DNA of 64,000 nucleotides from Catenisphaera adipataccumulans (GTDB taxonomy: Bacteria > Bacillota_I > Bacilli_A > Erysipelotrichales > Erysipelotrichaceae): the NCBI RefSeq assembly GCF_014202755.1, contig NZ_JACHHK010000001.1, positions 310,001 through 374,000 of the forward strand, read 5' to 3'. The translations under genes and the position numbers were made by a program. How positions within the stretch are numbered: position 1 is the first letter of the stretch; every line of letters starts with the position of its first letter. Shown one piece after another: positions 25,071 through 33,777 of this stretch. A model generated the notes under the pieces. The model made no database searches and was not told the DNA's origin. It was given only the letters and a program-made list of their open reading frames with translations.

Positions 25071-26306
25071 TCATTCTCCCTTCTTGAAAATCAAAGAAAT
25101 ATTGTGACCGCCGAAGCCAAGCGAATTGCTCATCGCATAGTGCAGTTCCTGCCGGCGGTTTTCATTCGGCACAATATCCAGATCACAGTCTTCATCCGGC
25201 TTTTCATAGTTGATCGTCGCCGGGATCAGGCCCTGCTCCAGCGCCTTTACACAGATGACGGCTTCCACGGCGCCCGATGCCCCCAGTAGATGCCCGGTGT
25301 TGGACTTTGTACTGGACATGGCCAGTTTATAGGCATGATCCTTGAATACGTTTTTCACCGCTAACGTTTCGGTTTTATCGTTCAAGGATGTGCTGGTGCC
25401 GTGCGCGTTGATATAATCGATCGCTTCCGGTTTCAATCCGGCACTTTCCAGCGCCCGTTCCATGGCCAGTGCCGCGCCGCGTCCTTCACTGTCCGGTGCG
25501 GTGATATGATAGGCATCGCAGGAAGCCCCATAACCGACAATTTCACCATAGATCGAAGCGTTTCTGGACTGGGCATGTTCCAACGTTTCCAGGATCAGGA
25601 TGCCGGCACCTTCGCCCATCACAAATCCGCTGCGTTCGCTGTCAAACGGGATCGAGGCCCGCTTTGGATCCGTTCCCGTATGCAGAGCACGCATCGCCTG
25701 GAACCCGGACATGGCCAAAGGCGTAATGGTCGCTTCGCTGCCGCCGGCGATCATGACATCTTCCAACCCGTTCTGCAGACGCAGGAAGGCATCGCCGATC
25801 GCATTGCTTCCGGCTGCACAGGCAGAAACGGTACACGACACGTAGCCATGTGCGTCATAATCAATGGCCACCTGGCCGGCAGCTAAGTTGGATAAGGTCA
25901 TCGGAATGAAGTACGGTGAGATACGGGACGGCCCGCGCTCCGCTAAAATGCCGCTGGATTTTTCCACGGTTTCAAAACCGCCGATCCCTGAACCGATCAA
26001 AACGCCGAAACGGTCATGATCGAAATCCGCTGTCTCGAGGCCGGCATCCTGCATGGCCTGCTTTGCGGCAATGCGCGCAAACTTCGTAAAACGATCGTTG
26101 AATTTCAATTCTCGTTTGGTAAAATAGGCTTCCATATCCAGGTCTTTGACTTCTCCGGCCAGTTTGACCTTGAAGTCGGCCGTATCAAAGTGGGTGATCG
26201 GCGCAATACCACAGACATGGTTTTCGATTCCCTGCCACAATTCGCTGACATCGTTGCCAATTGGGCTGACGGCTCCTAAGCCGGTTATCACTACTCTATG
26301 TTTCAT
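25071..26306 (-). CDS. fabF: 3-oxoacyl-[ACP] synthase II FabF
   Basis: 411 residues. The catalytic Cys is C163 in [17 protein letters not shown], and the two His are in [11 protein letters not shown] and [14 protein letters not shown]. The N-terminus [20 protein letters not shown] is typical. It elongates acyl-ACP by condensing with malonyl-ACP. It is the only elongating condensing enzyme in the cluster, with FabH doing initiation. Confidence 0.97.
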   Translation of the reverse strand: MKHRVVITGLGAVSPIGNDVSELWQGIENHVCGIAPITHFDTADFKVKLAGEVKDLDMEAYFTKRELKFNDRFTKFARIAAKQAMQDAGLETADFDHDRFGVLIGSGIGGFETVEKSSGILAERGPSRISPYFIPMTLSNLAAGQVAIDYDAHGYVSCTVSACAAGSNAIGDAFLRLQNGLEDVMIAGGSEATITPLAMSGFQAMRALHTGTDPKRASIPFDSERSGFVMGEGAGILILETLEHAQSRNASIYGEIVGYGASCDAYHITAPDSEGRGAALAMERALESAGLKPEAIDYINAHGTSTSLNDKTETLAVKNVFKDHAYKLAMSSTKSNTGHLLGASGAVEAVICVKALEQGLIPATINYEKPDEDCDLDIVPNENRRQELHYAMSNSLGFGGHNISLIFKKGE

Positions 26307-26315
26307 ATTGATCTC

Positions 26316-27050
26316 CTACATCCACATGCCGCCGTTGACATGGATCACCTGTCCAGTGATGTATGTGCTGTCGGCGCCCGCCAGAAACAAAGCCGTCTTG
26401 GCAATGTCTTCCGGCGTTCCGAAACGACGCATCGGGATTTCTCCTAACATTTGTTTCTTCACATCTTCCGGCAGTTTGGCCGTCATTTCCGTATCGATAA
26501 AGCCAGGCGCGATCGCATTGACGCGGATATTCCGGCTGGCCAGTTCTTTCGCCAATGATTTTGTCAAGCCGATCAAACCGGCTTTGGCCGCCGCGTAGTT
26601 GCATTGGCCGGCATTGCCGATGACTCCGACGATACTGCTCATATTGATGATCGATCCGGATTTCTGCCGAAGCATCAAACGGCCTGCTTCCTTGCTGACG
26701 AGGAAAGCACCTTTTAAATTGACGTTGAGCACCTGATCAAAATCTGCTTCCGTCATCCGGAGCATCATACCGTCACGGTTGATCCCGGAATTGTTGATGA
26801 GGACATCCAGACGGCCGTACTGTTTTTTGACGGTCTGGAACATCGCACGCACTCCTTCGTTGTCGGCAACATCCGCCTGGATCATCATCGATTCCGGACT
26901 GTATGTCTGCACTTGAGCAAGGGTCGCTTCTGCGGCTTCTTGATTGCCGCGATAGTTCACGATCACGGTATAACCAGCTCTCGCAAAAGCCAAAGCCATG
27001 GCCTTGCCGATGCCGCGGGACGAACCGGTAATTAATACGATCTTAGACAT
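26316..27050 (-). CDS. fabG: 3-oxoacyl-[ACP] reductase FabG
   Basis: 244 residues, short-chain dehydrogenase. NADPH-binding TGSSRGIGKAMALAFARAGY is at the N-terminus; the catalytic set is Ser in INMSSIVGVIG and Tyr-Lys in CNYAAAKAGLIGLTK. It starts inside the 3' end of fabD (8-nt overlap), with a GGAGG site about 9 nt upstream, so the longer frame upstream is not used. Confidence 0.96.
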   Translation of the reverse strand: MSKIVLITGSSRGIGKAMALAFARAGYTVIVNYRGNQEAAEATLAQVQTYSPESMMIQADVADNEGVRAMFQTVKKQYGRLDVLINNSGINRDGMMLRMTEADFDQVLNVNLKGAFLVSKEAGRLMLRQKSGSIINMSSIVGVIGNAGQCNYAAAKAGLIGLTKSLAKELASRNIRVNAIAPGFIDTEMTAKLPEDVKKQMLGEIPMRRFGTPEDIAKTALFLAGADSTYITGQVIHVNGGMWM

Positions 27051-27954
27051 GCGGCAGCACCTCCAGATCTTCCACACGGTCGATCGAGTATACCTGTACA
27101 TCCGGTGCAGTCTGTTTGACCAACTTACTTAAAGTATGGCCCGGTCCGATCTCGATAAAGGTATCGACGCCGTGTGCTTTCATATATTCGATCGTCTGGG
27201 TAAACCGGACACTGCTGCACATCTGGGCAGAAAGCAGTTCCGGCAGCGGACGTGTTTCTTCCTGACCGCTGACATTGAAAACCACCTTGACATGACGCGG
27301 CCGGAAATGCACTTGATTCAAATCGTTCAAGAACTTACGGCTGGCTTCTTTCAGCAGCGGCGAATGAAAAGCCCCGCTGACTTTTAACGGAATGACCCGC
27401 ATCTTCTGCTTTTCCAAAAGCTCCTTTGCTTCGCTGCAGGCACCGACCGTGCCGGTGATCACGATTTGTTTCGGTGAATTGTAGTTGGCAATGGTGCAGA
27501 TTTCCGCATCATGCGTCACTTCCTGACAAACTTGTTCAATGACTTTGACATCCGGGCGGATGACTGCCATCATCGTTGTTGTACCGGCCGGCAATGCTTC
27601 GGCCATGATCAAGCCGCGTTTGCGTACCAACGGCAATACCTGATCAACGCTCATCGCACCGGCATAGGTCAGTGCTGTATATTCTCCCAGACTAAGGCCT
27701 GCCGTGTATTCGGCGTGAATATTTAATTCATTGAGCACGGCCGCAATGGCCAGTGAAGTGGCCGCTACACAGCTTTGGGTATACGCTGTATCCTGCAGTT
27801 TTTCTTTCGGACCGTTGAAGCAGACGTCTTTGACATCAAAATCCATATGGATCTGGTCGTAAACAGAACGGGCACTCGGATACTTTTCGTAGAAGTCCTT
27901 GCCCATACCGACATATTGGGATCCTTGTCCCGCAAACAGAAACGCTGTTGTCAT
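27043..27954 (-). CDS. fabD: Malonyl-CoA:ACP transacylase FabD
   Basis: 303 residues. The active-site Ser lies in YTAGLSLGEYTALTYAGA, and the catalytic His in VSGAFHSPLLKEAS; the N-terminus TTAFLFAGQGSQYVGMG is typical. It loads malonate onto AcpP. The ATG at 27954 has a TAGGAGG site and follows the fabK stop by 11 nt; an upstream ATG lies inside fabK and has no site. Confidence 0.96.
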   Translation of the reverse strand: MTTAFLFAGQGSQYVGMGKDFYEKYPSARSVYDQIHMDFDVKDVCFNGPKEKLQDTAYTQSCVAATSLAIAAVLNELNIHAEYTAGLSLGEYTALTYAGAMSVDQVLPLVRKRGLIMAEALPAGTTTMMAVIRPDVKVIEQVCQEVTHDAEICTIANYNSPKQIVITGTVGACSEAKELLEKQKMRVIPLKVSGAFHSPLLKEASRKFLNDLNQVHFRPRHVKVVFNVSGQEETRPLPELLSAQMCSSVRFTQTIEYMKAHGVDTFIEIGPGHTLSKLVKQTAPDVQVYSIDRVEDLEVLPHV

Positions 27955-27965
27955 ATGTATTCCTC

Positions 27966-28937
27966 CTAGTCGTGCAGACGGTTCATCAAGTCCTGCGTCC
28001 GCTGCCATTCTTTGCGGCTGTCCGCCATTAAATCGTCCAGACGCTTCTGCATCGGCACGATCTCATCGCACAAACCGGCGATCTGCCCCATCATGACTGA
28101 TCCATTCTGTACGTCGCCGTCAAATACGGCACGCCGCAGGCCGCCTAACGTCAGTTTTTCCAACTCATCCCGTCCGGCTGCTTCCTTTTCCAGGCGCAGA
28201 TATTCTTTGCTCATTTTATTGCGCAGGATCCGCACCGGGGCATTCAAACTGCGGCCGGTCACGACCGTTGAGCTGTCCCGTGCTTTCAATACGGCTTTTT
28301 TATAATTCTCATGGATCGGGCATTCTTCGGTTGCCAATAAGCAAGTGCCGATCTGCACGCCGACTGCACCCAGACAGAATGCAGCATTCAACCCGCGTCC
28401 GTCGGCAATGCCGCCGGCCGCAATGACCGGAACATCTATCGCATCGACGACCTGCGGCACCAGCGCCATCGTCGTGGTTTCTCCGACATGACCGCCGGAC
28501 TCTCCGCCTTCCGCAATTAATCCGTCCACGCCGTCGCGGGCCATTCGTTTGGCCAGCGCCACATTGGCTACGACCGGGAAGACCTTCGCGCCGGAAGCTT
28601 TCAATGCCGGAATATACGGACCGGGATTACCAGCGCCGACCGTAACGACATCGACTTTTTCTTCACAAATCATCTGAAACATTTCTTTGACTTGCGGATG
28701 CATCATCATCACATTGACACCGAAGGGCTTATCGGTCAGCTGACGGCATTCATGGATCGCCGCCCGCGCTTCTTCCACGGTCATCCCGCCGGTGGCAATG
28801 ATGCCCAGCGCACCGCAGTTGGATACGCAGGCCGCAAACGGTGCCGTAGCGATATTCGCCATCGCACCTTGAATGATCGGATATTTAATATTCAGAATTT
28901 CGTTCAATAATTTACCATTTGAAGTAGACTGCACCAT
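27966..28937 (-). CDS. fabK: Enoyl-[ACP] reductase II FabK (FMN-dependent)
   Basis: 323 residues of the nitronate monooxygenase-like flavoprotein family: YPIIQGAMANIATAPFAACVSN at the start, AEGGESGGHVGETTTMALVPQVVDA in the middle and GVQIGTCLLATEECP. Its place between fabH and fabD identifies it as FabK rather than a nitronate oxidase. It performs the last reduction of each elongation cycle. No FabI or FabL is seen in the window, and FabK enzymes are typically insensitive to triclosan. Confidence 0.93.
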   Translation of the reverse strand: MVQSTSNGKLLNEILNIKYPIIQGAMANIATAPFAACVSNCGALGIIATGGMTVEEARAAIHECRQLTDKPFGVNVMMMHPQVKEMFQMICEEKVDVVTVGAGNPGPYIPALKASGAKVFPVVANVALAKRMARDGVDGLIAEGGESGGHVGETTTMALVPQVVDAIDVPVIAAGGIADGRGLNAAFCLGAVGVQIGTCLLATEECPIHENYKKAVLKARDSSTVVTGRSLNAPVRILRNKMSKEYLRLEKEAAGRDELEKLTLGGLRRAVFDGDVQNGSVMMGQIAGLCDEIVPMQKRLDDLMADSRKEWQRTQDLMNRLHD

Positions 28938-29856
28938 AACTGAAACCTCCTCCGAAGCCGGTGATCACAACGTTCATGCCTCGTTTTAATACGCCTTCTT
29001 CTTTCGCACACGCCAGTGCGATCGCGATGCTTGCGGCTGACGTATTGCCATATTCTTCTAAGTTCGTATACATTTTTTCCATCGGAATATGCAGATGTCG
29101 GGCAACATTTTCAATGATCCGAATATTCGCCTGATGACTGATGACCAGATCCACATCGTCCACCGTGTCACCGGCCTGCGCCAGCACATTTTCGATGGCT
29201 TCGCGCATCGCGCGGATCGCAAAACGGAAGACCTCTCTGCCGTTCATCTGCGCGTATCCGATTTCCCGTTCTTCGTGGCTTTTCATGCCCGGCACGAACA
29301 GGCTGTGCTGCAGATCGCTCTCGGTGTTCGCGAAACGATACAGCGGAGCATCTCTTTTTTCAACCACGCAGGCCCCGGCGCCGTCACCGAACAATACGCA
29401 TGTATTCCGATCGGTCCAGTCCATATACTTGCTTAATTTCTCTGCCCCGACGACCAATGCCGCTTCGTTTTCTCGCAGCAGGCCCGATGCGATCTGCAGC
29501 GAATATAAGAACCCGGAGCAGGCCGCATTGACATCAAAGGACATCACATTGCCCGGCAGTTCTAAACGGTCCTTCAGCGAACAGGCCACCGATGGCATGA
29601 CATGGTCAGGGCTTAATGTCGCCACGATGAAATAGCGGATCCGTTTCGGATCGATACCGGAATCAGCCAGCGCATTCTGCGCTGCTTCCAGTGCCATATC
29701 CGATGTTTCTTCCTGCTCCGCCCGATACCGGGTGCGGATGCCGGTGCGGGTGCGGATCCATTCATCACTGGTATCCAGGATCTTCGCAAAATCATCGTTG
29801 GTCACTTTACGTTTCAGATGGGCATGGCCGCAGCCCAATATTTTTATTCCATCCAT
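28912..29856 (-). CDS. fabH: 3-oxoacyl-[ACP] synthase III FabH
   Basis: 314 residues from the chosen start. Catalytic Cys is C113 in NAACSGFLYSLQIASG, His in LVISHQANIRI, Asn in YGNTSAASIAIAL. It condenses acetyl- or branched acyl-CoA with malonyl-ACP to start a chain. The frame is open five codons upstream, but the GGGGG site 8 nt before ATG 29856 favours the shorter form. It overlaps accA by 13 nt and fabK by 26 nt. Confidence 0.95.
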   Translation of the reverse strand: MDGIKILGCGHAHLKRKVTNDDFAKILDTSDEWIRTRTGIRTRYRAEQEETSDMALEAAQNALADSGIDPKRIRYFIVATLSPDHVMPSVACSLKDRLELPGNVMSFDVNAACSGFLYSLQIASGLLRENEAALVVGAEKLSKYMDWTDRNTCVLFGDGAGACVVEKRDAPLYRFANTESDLQHSLFVPGMKSHEEREIGYAQMNGREVFRFAIRAMREAIENVLAQAGDTVDDVDLVISHQANIRIIENVARHLHIPMEKMYTNLEEYGNTSAASIAIALACAKEEGVLKRGMNVVITGFGGGFSYGAVYFKW

Positions 29857-30653
29857 TCCGGTGTCCCCCATTTTCGAACTTTCTCCAGACGCTGCCGGAT
29901 CAGCTGCTCCGGCGCATAGGTATCCAGTTCATCTAAGACCTCATTGAGGCGTGTTTTGATCTGACCGGCAACAGCCCGCAGATCATACTGCGCACCGCCT
30001 TCCGGCTCTGAAATAATTTCATCAATGATGCCGGCTTCTTTCAGGTCCGCTGCGGTGATCTTCATCGCTTCGGCTGCCTCTTCCACCCGGCTTTCATCTT
30101 TCCACAAGATGCTCGCAAATCCTTCCGGGCTCAAGATCGAGTACACGGCATTTTCAAGCATCATGAGATGATTCGCAACGCTCAGAGCCAGTGCTCCGCC
30201 GCTGCCGCCTTCTGATAAAACAACACAAATGACTGGGACAGTGATATCGGAAAACTGATAGAGACACTCCGCAATGGCTTGTGCCTGGCCGCGTTCTTCG
30301 GCACCTTTGCCCGGATACGCGCCCGGCGTATCGACAAAGGTGATGATCGGCCGATGGAACTTCTCAGCCTGTGCGGCCAGACGGAGCGCTTTGCGGTAGC
30401 CTTCCGGTTCGACCATTCCAAAGTGGCGGGCCATGTTTTCATCCAGGGTCGTGCCTTTTGATTGTGCCAGAACGGTGACCGGACGGCGGCCCAGCCAGGC
30501 CAGTCCCCCTAACATGGCCGGATCGTCCCCGTAGCAGCGATCGCCGTGCAGTTCCATAAAATCCGTAAAAATATATTCAATATAGTCTCTGGCCTTAGGA
30601 CGTTTGGCATCCCGCGCGATCTTCACGCGCTGCCAGGCTGTTCGCTCACTCAT
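29844..30653 (-). CDS. accA: Acetyl-CoA carboxylase carboxyltransferase subunit alpha AccA
   Basis: 269 residues. Typical blocks are FMELHGDRCYGDDPAMLGGLAWL, TFVDTPGAYPGKGAEERGQAQAIA and SEGGSGGALALSVANHLMMLE. With AccD it moves carboxylate from biotin to acetyl-CoA. It starts inside the accD stop region (8-nt overlap), its GGAGG being part of the accD coding sequence, which suits one-to-one production. Confidence 0.96.
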   Translation of the reverse strand: MSERTAWQRVKIARDAKRPKARDYIEYIFTDFMELHGDRCYGDDPAMLGGLAWLGRRPVTVLAQSKGTTLDENMARHFGMVEPEGYRKALRLAAQAEKFHRPIITFVDTPGAYPGKGAEERGQAQAIAECLYQFSDITVPVICVVLSEGGSGGALALSVANHLMMLENAVYSILSPEGFASILWKDESRVEEAAEAMKITAADLKEAGIIDEIISEPEGGAQYDLRAVAGQIKTRLNEVLDELDTYAPEQLIRQRLEKVRKWGTPEWME

Positions 30654-31512
30654 ACACATTGCCTCCGTGCATTTTCAGCAGTTCTGCCAACGTTTCCCGC
30701 ATTTCTTTGCGGTCGACAATTTTATCGATGAATCCTTTTTCCAAAAGAAATTCCGCATGTTGGAAATCTTCCGGCAAAGTCTCATTGATGGTCTGTTCAA
30801 TGACGCGGCGCCCCGCAAAACCGATCAATGCCCCCGGCTCTGCAAGGATGATATCCCCTAACATCGCAAAGCTGGCACTGACACCGCCAGTCGTTGGATG
30901 CGTCAGGACCGAGATATACAAATGACCATGATTGCTGAATTGTTTTAAAGCAGCGCTGGTCTTAGCCATCTGGGTCAAGGACCGGATGCCTTCCTGCATA
31001 CGGGCACCGCCGCTGGTGCAGCTGATGATCAGCGGCAGATCGTTGCGGTCGGCATATTCGATCAAACGGGTGATCTTTTCACCGACCACGCTGCCCATGC
31101 TGCCCATCATAAAATGGGAATCCATGACAGCCAGTGCACAAGGCTGCTTATCGATCATGGCGGTCCCGCAGACGACGGCCTCATTCATACCGGTGGACAT
31201 CTGCGCATGTTCCAGTTTTTGATCGTAGCCGTCAAAATGATACGCATTGATCGTCACCGCATCTTTATCCATTTCCCGGAAACTGTTTTCATCGGTCCAC
31301 TGACGGATGCGTTCCCGGGCGCTGATCTTGAAATGATAGCCGCAGAACGGGCAGACATACGCATTTCTCAACAGATCACTGTAGACAATGTTATCGTGAC
31401 ATTTTGGACAAGTCTTAAAGACGTGATCCGGAATCTCCTTCGCGGGTTCCGGCCGGCGCGGACGCTGCAGGATGCCGCTGAAGTGCTCCCGGCGATTCTC
31501 AAACGGATTCAT
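30646..31512 (-). CDS. accD: Acetyl-CoA carboxylase carboxyltransferase subunit beta AccD
   Basis: 288 residues. An N-terminal zinc ribbon CPKCHDN...CPFCGYHF (about 35-58) is followed by the crotonase-like domain with SCTSGGARMQEGI and GGVSASFAMLGD. It pairs with AccA in the transferase complex. It overlaps accC by 14 nt. Confidence 0.96.
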   Translation of the reverse strand: MNPFENRREHFSGILQRPRRPEPAKEIPDHVFKTCPKCHDNIVYSDLLRNAYVCPFCGYHFKISARERIRQWTDENSFREMDKDAVTINAYHFDGYDQKLEHAQMSTGMNEAVVCGTAMIDKQPCALAVMDSHFMMGSMGSVVGEKITRLIEYADRNDLPLIISCTSGGARMQEGIRSLTQMAKTSAALKQFSNHGHLYISVLTHPTTGGVSASFAMLGDIILAEPGALIGFAGRRVIEQTINETLPEDFQHAEFLLEKGFIDKIVDRKEMRETLAELLKMHGGNVYE

Positions 31513-32863
31513 TTTCCATCCACTCCTTTAAACATTTCTGCGCAAACGAAGTATCATAAACGCCTTCGATCAGTTCCTTCTGGTGAAGGACAAAATAATG
31601 GAACTCTTCATTGGTATGGATACCGTCGATGACACATTCTTCCATGGCCTGGCGCATTTTCTTGATGCATTCCAGGCGGGTGTCACCGAAGGTGATCACT
31701 TTCACAAGCATCGAGTCGTAAAACGGCGGTACGGTGTAACCGTCATAGATCCCGCCGTCGACCCGTACACCGCGGCCGCCCGGCAGATTCAAAAACGTGA
31801 TCTTGCCGGCATCAGGCTTCAGATCGGCTTTGGCATCCTCTGCATTGATGCGGCATTCCATCGCATGTCCGCGGCAGACAATATCTTTTTGTTTCAATCC
31901 AAGCGGATTGTGATTCGCGATCCGGATCTGCAGTTTGACTAAGTCCAGACCGGTGATCATTTCCGTGACCGGATGTTCCACCTGGATCCGGGTATTCATT
32001 TCCATAAAGTAATACGTACCGGAAGCATCCAGCAGGAATTCAATCGTTCCCAACGAAGAATAGTGCACTGCCTGGCATGCTTTTACGGCATCTTTGCACA
32101 TGGCTTTCCGGATCTTGTCATCCAGCAGGAAGCACGGCGCTTCTTCCAGCATTTTCTGGTTTCGGATCTGAAATGAGCAGTCGCGCTCAAACAGATGGAC
32201 GACATTGCCGAATTCATCGGCTGCCACCTGGATCTCCACGTGCTTTGGATTTTCAATGTATTTTTCAATATACATATCATCATTACCGAAGCAGGCTTTT
32301 GCCTCGGCTTTGGCTTCCAAAAAGGCGTTCTTGAACGCATCGTGATCGTGCACGATCCGCATGCCTTTGCCGCCGCCGCCGTTTGCGGCTTTGATCATCA
32401 CAGGAAATCCGATTTGATCCGCGGCTTTCAGACCGCGTTTCCAATTGGAAACAATGCCCGGTGTTCCTTCAATGACCGGGATCCCGGCTTCCTGCATGGT
32501 TTTCCGTGCTTCGTTTTTATTGCCCATGCGCTCGATGACATCCGCTTTCGGACCGATAAAGACCAATCCGACAGCTTCTACCAGGCGCGCAAACAAGGCA
32601 TTTTCCGATAAAAAACCAAACCCCGGATGGATCGCATCACAGCCGGTCTGACACGCTGCCTGAATGATGTTGTTCATGTTCAGATAGCTGTCTTTGGCTG
32701 CCGGTCCGCCGATGCAGACCGATTCATCGGCCATCTGTACATGCAGCGCATTGGCATCCGCCGTCGAATATACAGCGACGGTGCGGATCCCCATTTCCCG
32801 GCATGTACGAATGATCCGAACTGCGATTTCTCCGCGGTTGGCGATCAATAACTTTCGAATCAT
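31499..32863 (-). CDS. accC: Acetyl-CoA carboxylase, biotin carboxylase subunit AccC
   Basis: 454 residues, full-length ATP-grasp biotin carboxylase. MIRKLLIANRGEIAVRIIR is followed by the glycine-rich IKAANGGGGKGMRIVHD loop, EAPCFLLDDKIR and MNTRIQVEHPVTEMITG with catalytic Glu, Asn and Arg. It carboxylates the biotin on AccB. Start overlaps the accB stop by 4 nt. Confidence 0.97.
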   Translation of the reverse strand: MIRKLLIANRGEIAVRIIRTCREMGIRTVAVYSTADANALHVQMADESVCIGGPAAKDSYLNMNNIIQAACQTGCDAIHPGFGFLSENALFARLVEAVGLVFIGPKADVIERMGNKNEARKTMQEAGIPVIEGTPGIVSNWKRGLKAADQIGFPVMIKAANGGGGKGMRIVHDHDAFKNAFLEAKAEAKACFGNDDMYIEKYIENPKHVEIQVAADEFGNVVHLFERDCSFQIRNQKMLEEAPCFLLDDKIRKAMCKDAVKACQAVHYSSLGTIEFLLDASGTYYFMEMNTRIQVEHPVTEMITGLDLVKLQIRIANHNPLGLKQKDIVCRGHAMECRINAEDAKADLKPDAGKITFLNLPGGRGVRVDGGIYDGYTVPPFYDSMLVKVITFGDTRLECIKKMRQAMEECVIDGIHTNEEFHYFVLHQKELIEGVYDTSFAQKCLKEWMENESV

Positions 32864-33273
32864 TGCGCATCTCCTATGATCATCAAAGGCTGCGCATACT
32901 CAATTAAATCCCCGTCTTTGGCCAGGATCTCCTGGACCACACCGGAGCAGGTCGCCTTGATTTCATTCATCGTTTTCATTGCTTCGATGATGCAGACGAC
33001 ATCTCCTTCCTGAACTTGCTGTCCGACACGGACATACGGTTCTGCATCCGGTTTGGGGGCCTGACGATAAACACCGACGATCGGGGAATCAATGGTATTC
33101 TGCGCAGCGGCAGGAGTCGATTCCGGATGGACACGATCGGCCGGCACGGCTGTCGTTTCCGGCGTCACCGGTTTTTCCAATTTAATTTTCATCGAATCGG
33201 TTTCCAGTTCCATTTTGGAAATGGTGCCGCTTTCGAAGATCTTGAAAATTTCCTTTAATTCATTCGTATCCAT
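32860..33273 (-). CDS. accB: Biotin carboxyl carrier protein AccB
   Basis: 137 residues. An N-terminal helix region, a Pro/Ala/Thr-rich linker (about 35-60), and a C-terminal biotinyl domain with the target lysine K100 in CIIEAMKTMNEIKA. It carries carboxybiotin between AccC and AccAD. It starts 16 nt after acpP with an AGGAGG site. Confidence 0.96.
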   Translation of the reverse strand: MDTNELKEIFKIFESGTISKMELETDSMKIKLEKPVTPETTAVPADRVHPESTPAAAQNTIDSPIVGVYRQAPKPDAEPYVRVGQQVQEGDVVCIIEAMKTMNEIKATCSGVVQEILAKDGDLIEYAQPLMIIGDAQ

Positions 33274-33288
33274 CGTATTTCCTCCTCT

Positions 33289-33519
33289 TTAGTTGTTCTG
33301 TTTCTTTTCGATCAAGTCCAGAATATCTTGAACAGTCTTCAATTCGGCCAGTTCCTCATCTTCGATGCGGATGTCGAACTCCTGCTCCAATTCCAATGAC
33401 AGTTCAACAGCTGCCAGCGAATCAATATCCAAGTCTTCTGCTAAACGCGCTTCCGGCACGACATCCGCCGGATCAACGTTGATTGCTTCAGCCATTACTT
33501 CTTTGATTTTTTCCAACAT
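33289..33519 (-). CDS. acpP: Acyl carrier protein AcpP
   Basis: 76 residues, acidic, with the phosphopantetheine attachment Ser at S34 in LDIDSLAAVELSLELE. It is the first gene of the fatty acid operon, giving high expression of the carrier. The start at 33519 has AGGAGG 9 nt upstream; an open extension of seven codons upstream includes that ribosome site and is rejected. Confidence 0.96.
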   Translation of the reverse strand: MLEKIKEVMAEAINVDPADVVPEARLAEDLDIDSLAAVELSLELEQEFDIRIEDEELAELKTVQDILDLIEKKQNN

Positions 33520-33552
33520 GTTTTTTATCCTCCTATTCAAAGTCCATTTCGC

Positions 33553-33581
33553 ATTTTAATCATTTTAAATATCGATGTAAA
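33553..33581 (-). promoter_or_regulatory. Promoter of the fatty acid operon
   Basis: TTTACA (33576-33581), 17-bp spacer, TAAAAT (33553-33558). The two palindromes described separately lie upstream of this -35 box. Confidence 0.7.
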
Positions 33582-33601
33582 TACTTCGAAATCTAAAACA
33601 G

Positions 33602-33619
33602 TCACATTTAAAAATCTGA
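33602..33619 (-). promoter_or_regulatory. Candidate operator 2 of the fatty acid operon
   Basis: TCAGATTTTTAAATGTGA, a near-palindrome with half-site AAATGTGA, about 20 bp upstream of the -35 box. It shares ATTTTTAAATGTG with operator 1, 44 bp away (start to start). A regulator was not identified. Confidence 0.5.
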
Positions 33620-33645
33620 CCAAGAATTCACCGATTTTTCATTGG

Positions 33646-33663
33646 GCACATTTAAAAATGTGC
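33646..33663 (-). promoter_or_regulatory. Candidate operator 1 of the fatty acid operon
   Basis: GCACATTT-TT-AAATGTGC is a dyad with perfect 8-bp arms and a 2-bp centre. It does not match the FapR or FabT consensus as I know them. Its conserved partner at 33602-33619 suggests cooperative binding. Confidence 0.5.
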
Positions 33664-33751
33664 ATAAAAATGACATCCGTTACATGGATGTCAATAGGTG
33701 ATTTATTTCAATAAACTAACAGAAAATTCCCTGGATCCGGTTGTACAGACA

Positions 33752-33775
33752 CAAAAAAAGGCCTTTCGGCCTTTT
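33752..33775 (-). terminator. Terminator of the sucrose PTS gene
   Basis: AAAAGGCC-tttc-GGCCTTTT followed by T-rich sequence on the minus strand, just after the scrA stop codon. Confidence 0.88.
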
Positions 33776-33777
33776 CA

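Noticed and set aside
33669-33694. TTGACA followed by the inverted repeat GACATCC/GGATGTC as another fatty acid promoter or operator
   Set aside because: No acceptable -10 box at 16-18 bp, and the dyad is not repeated near the other operators. It may still be a hairpin at a transcript end.
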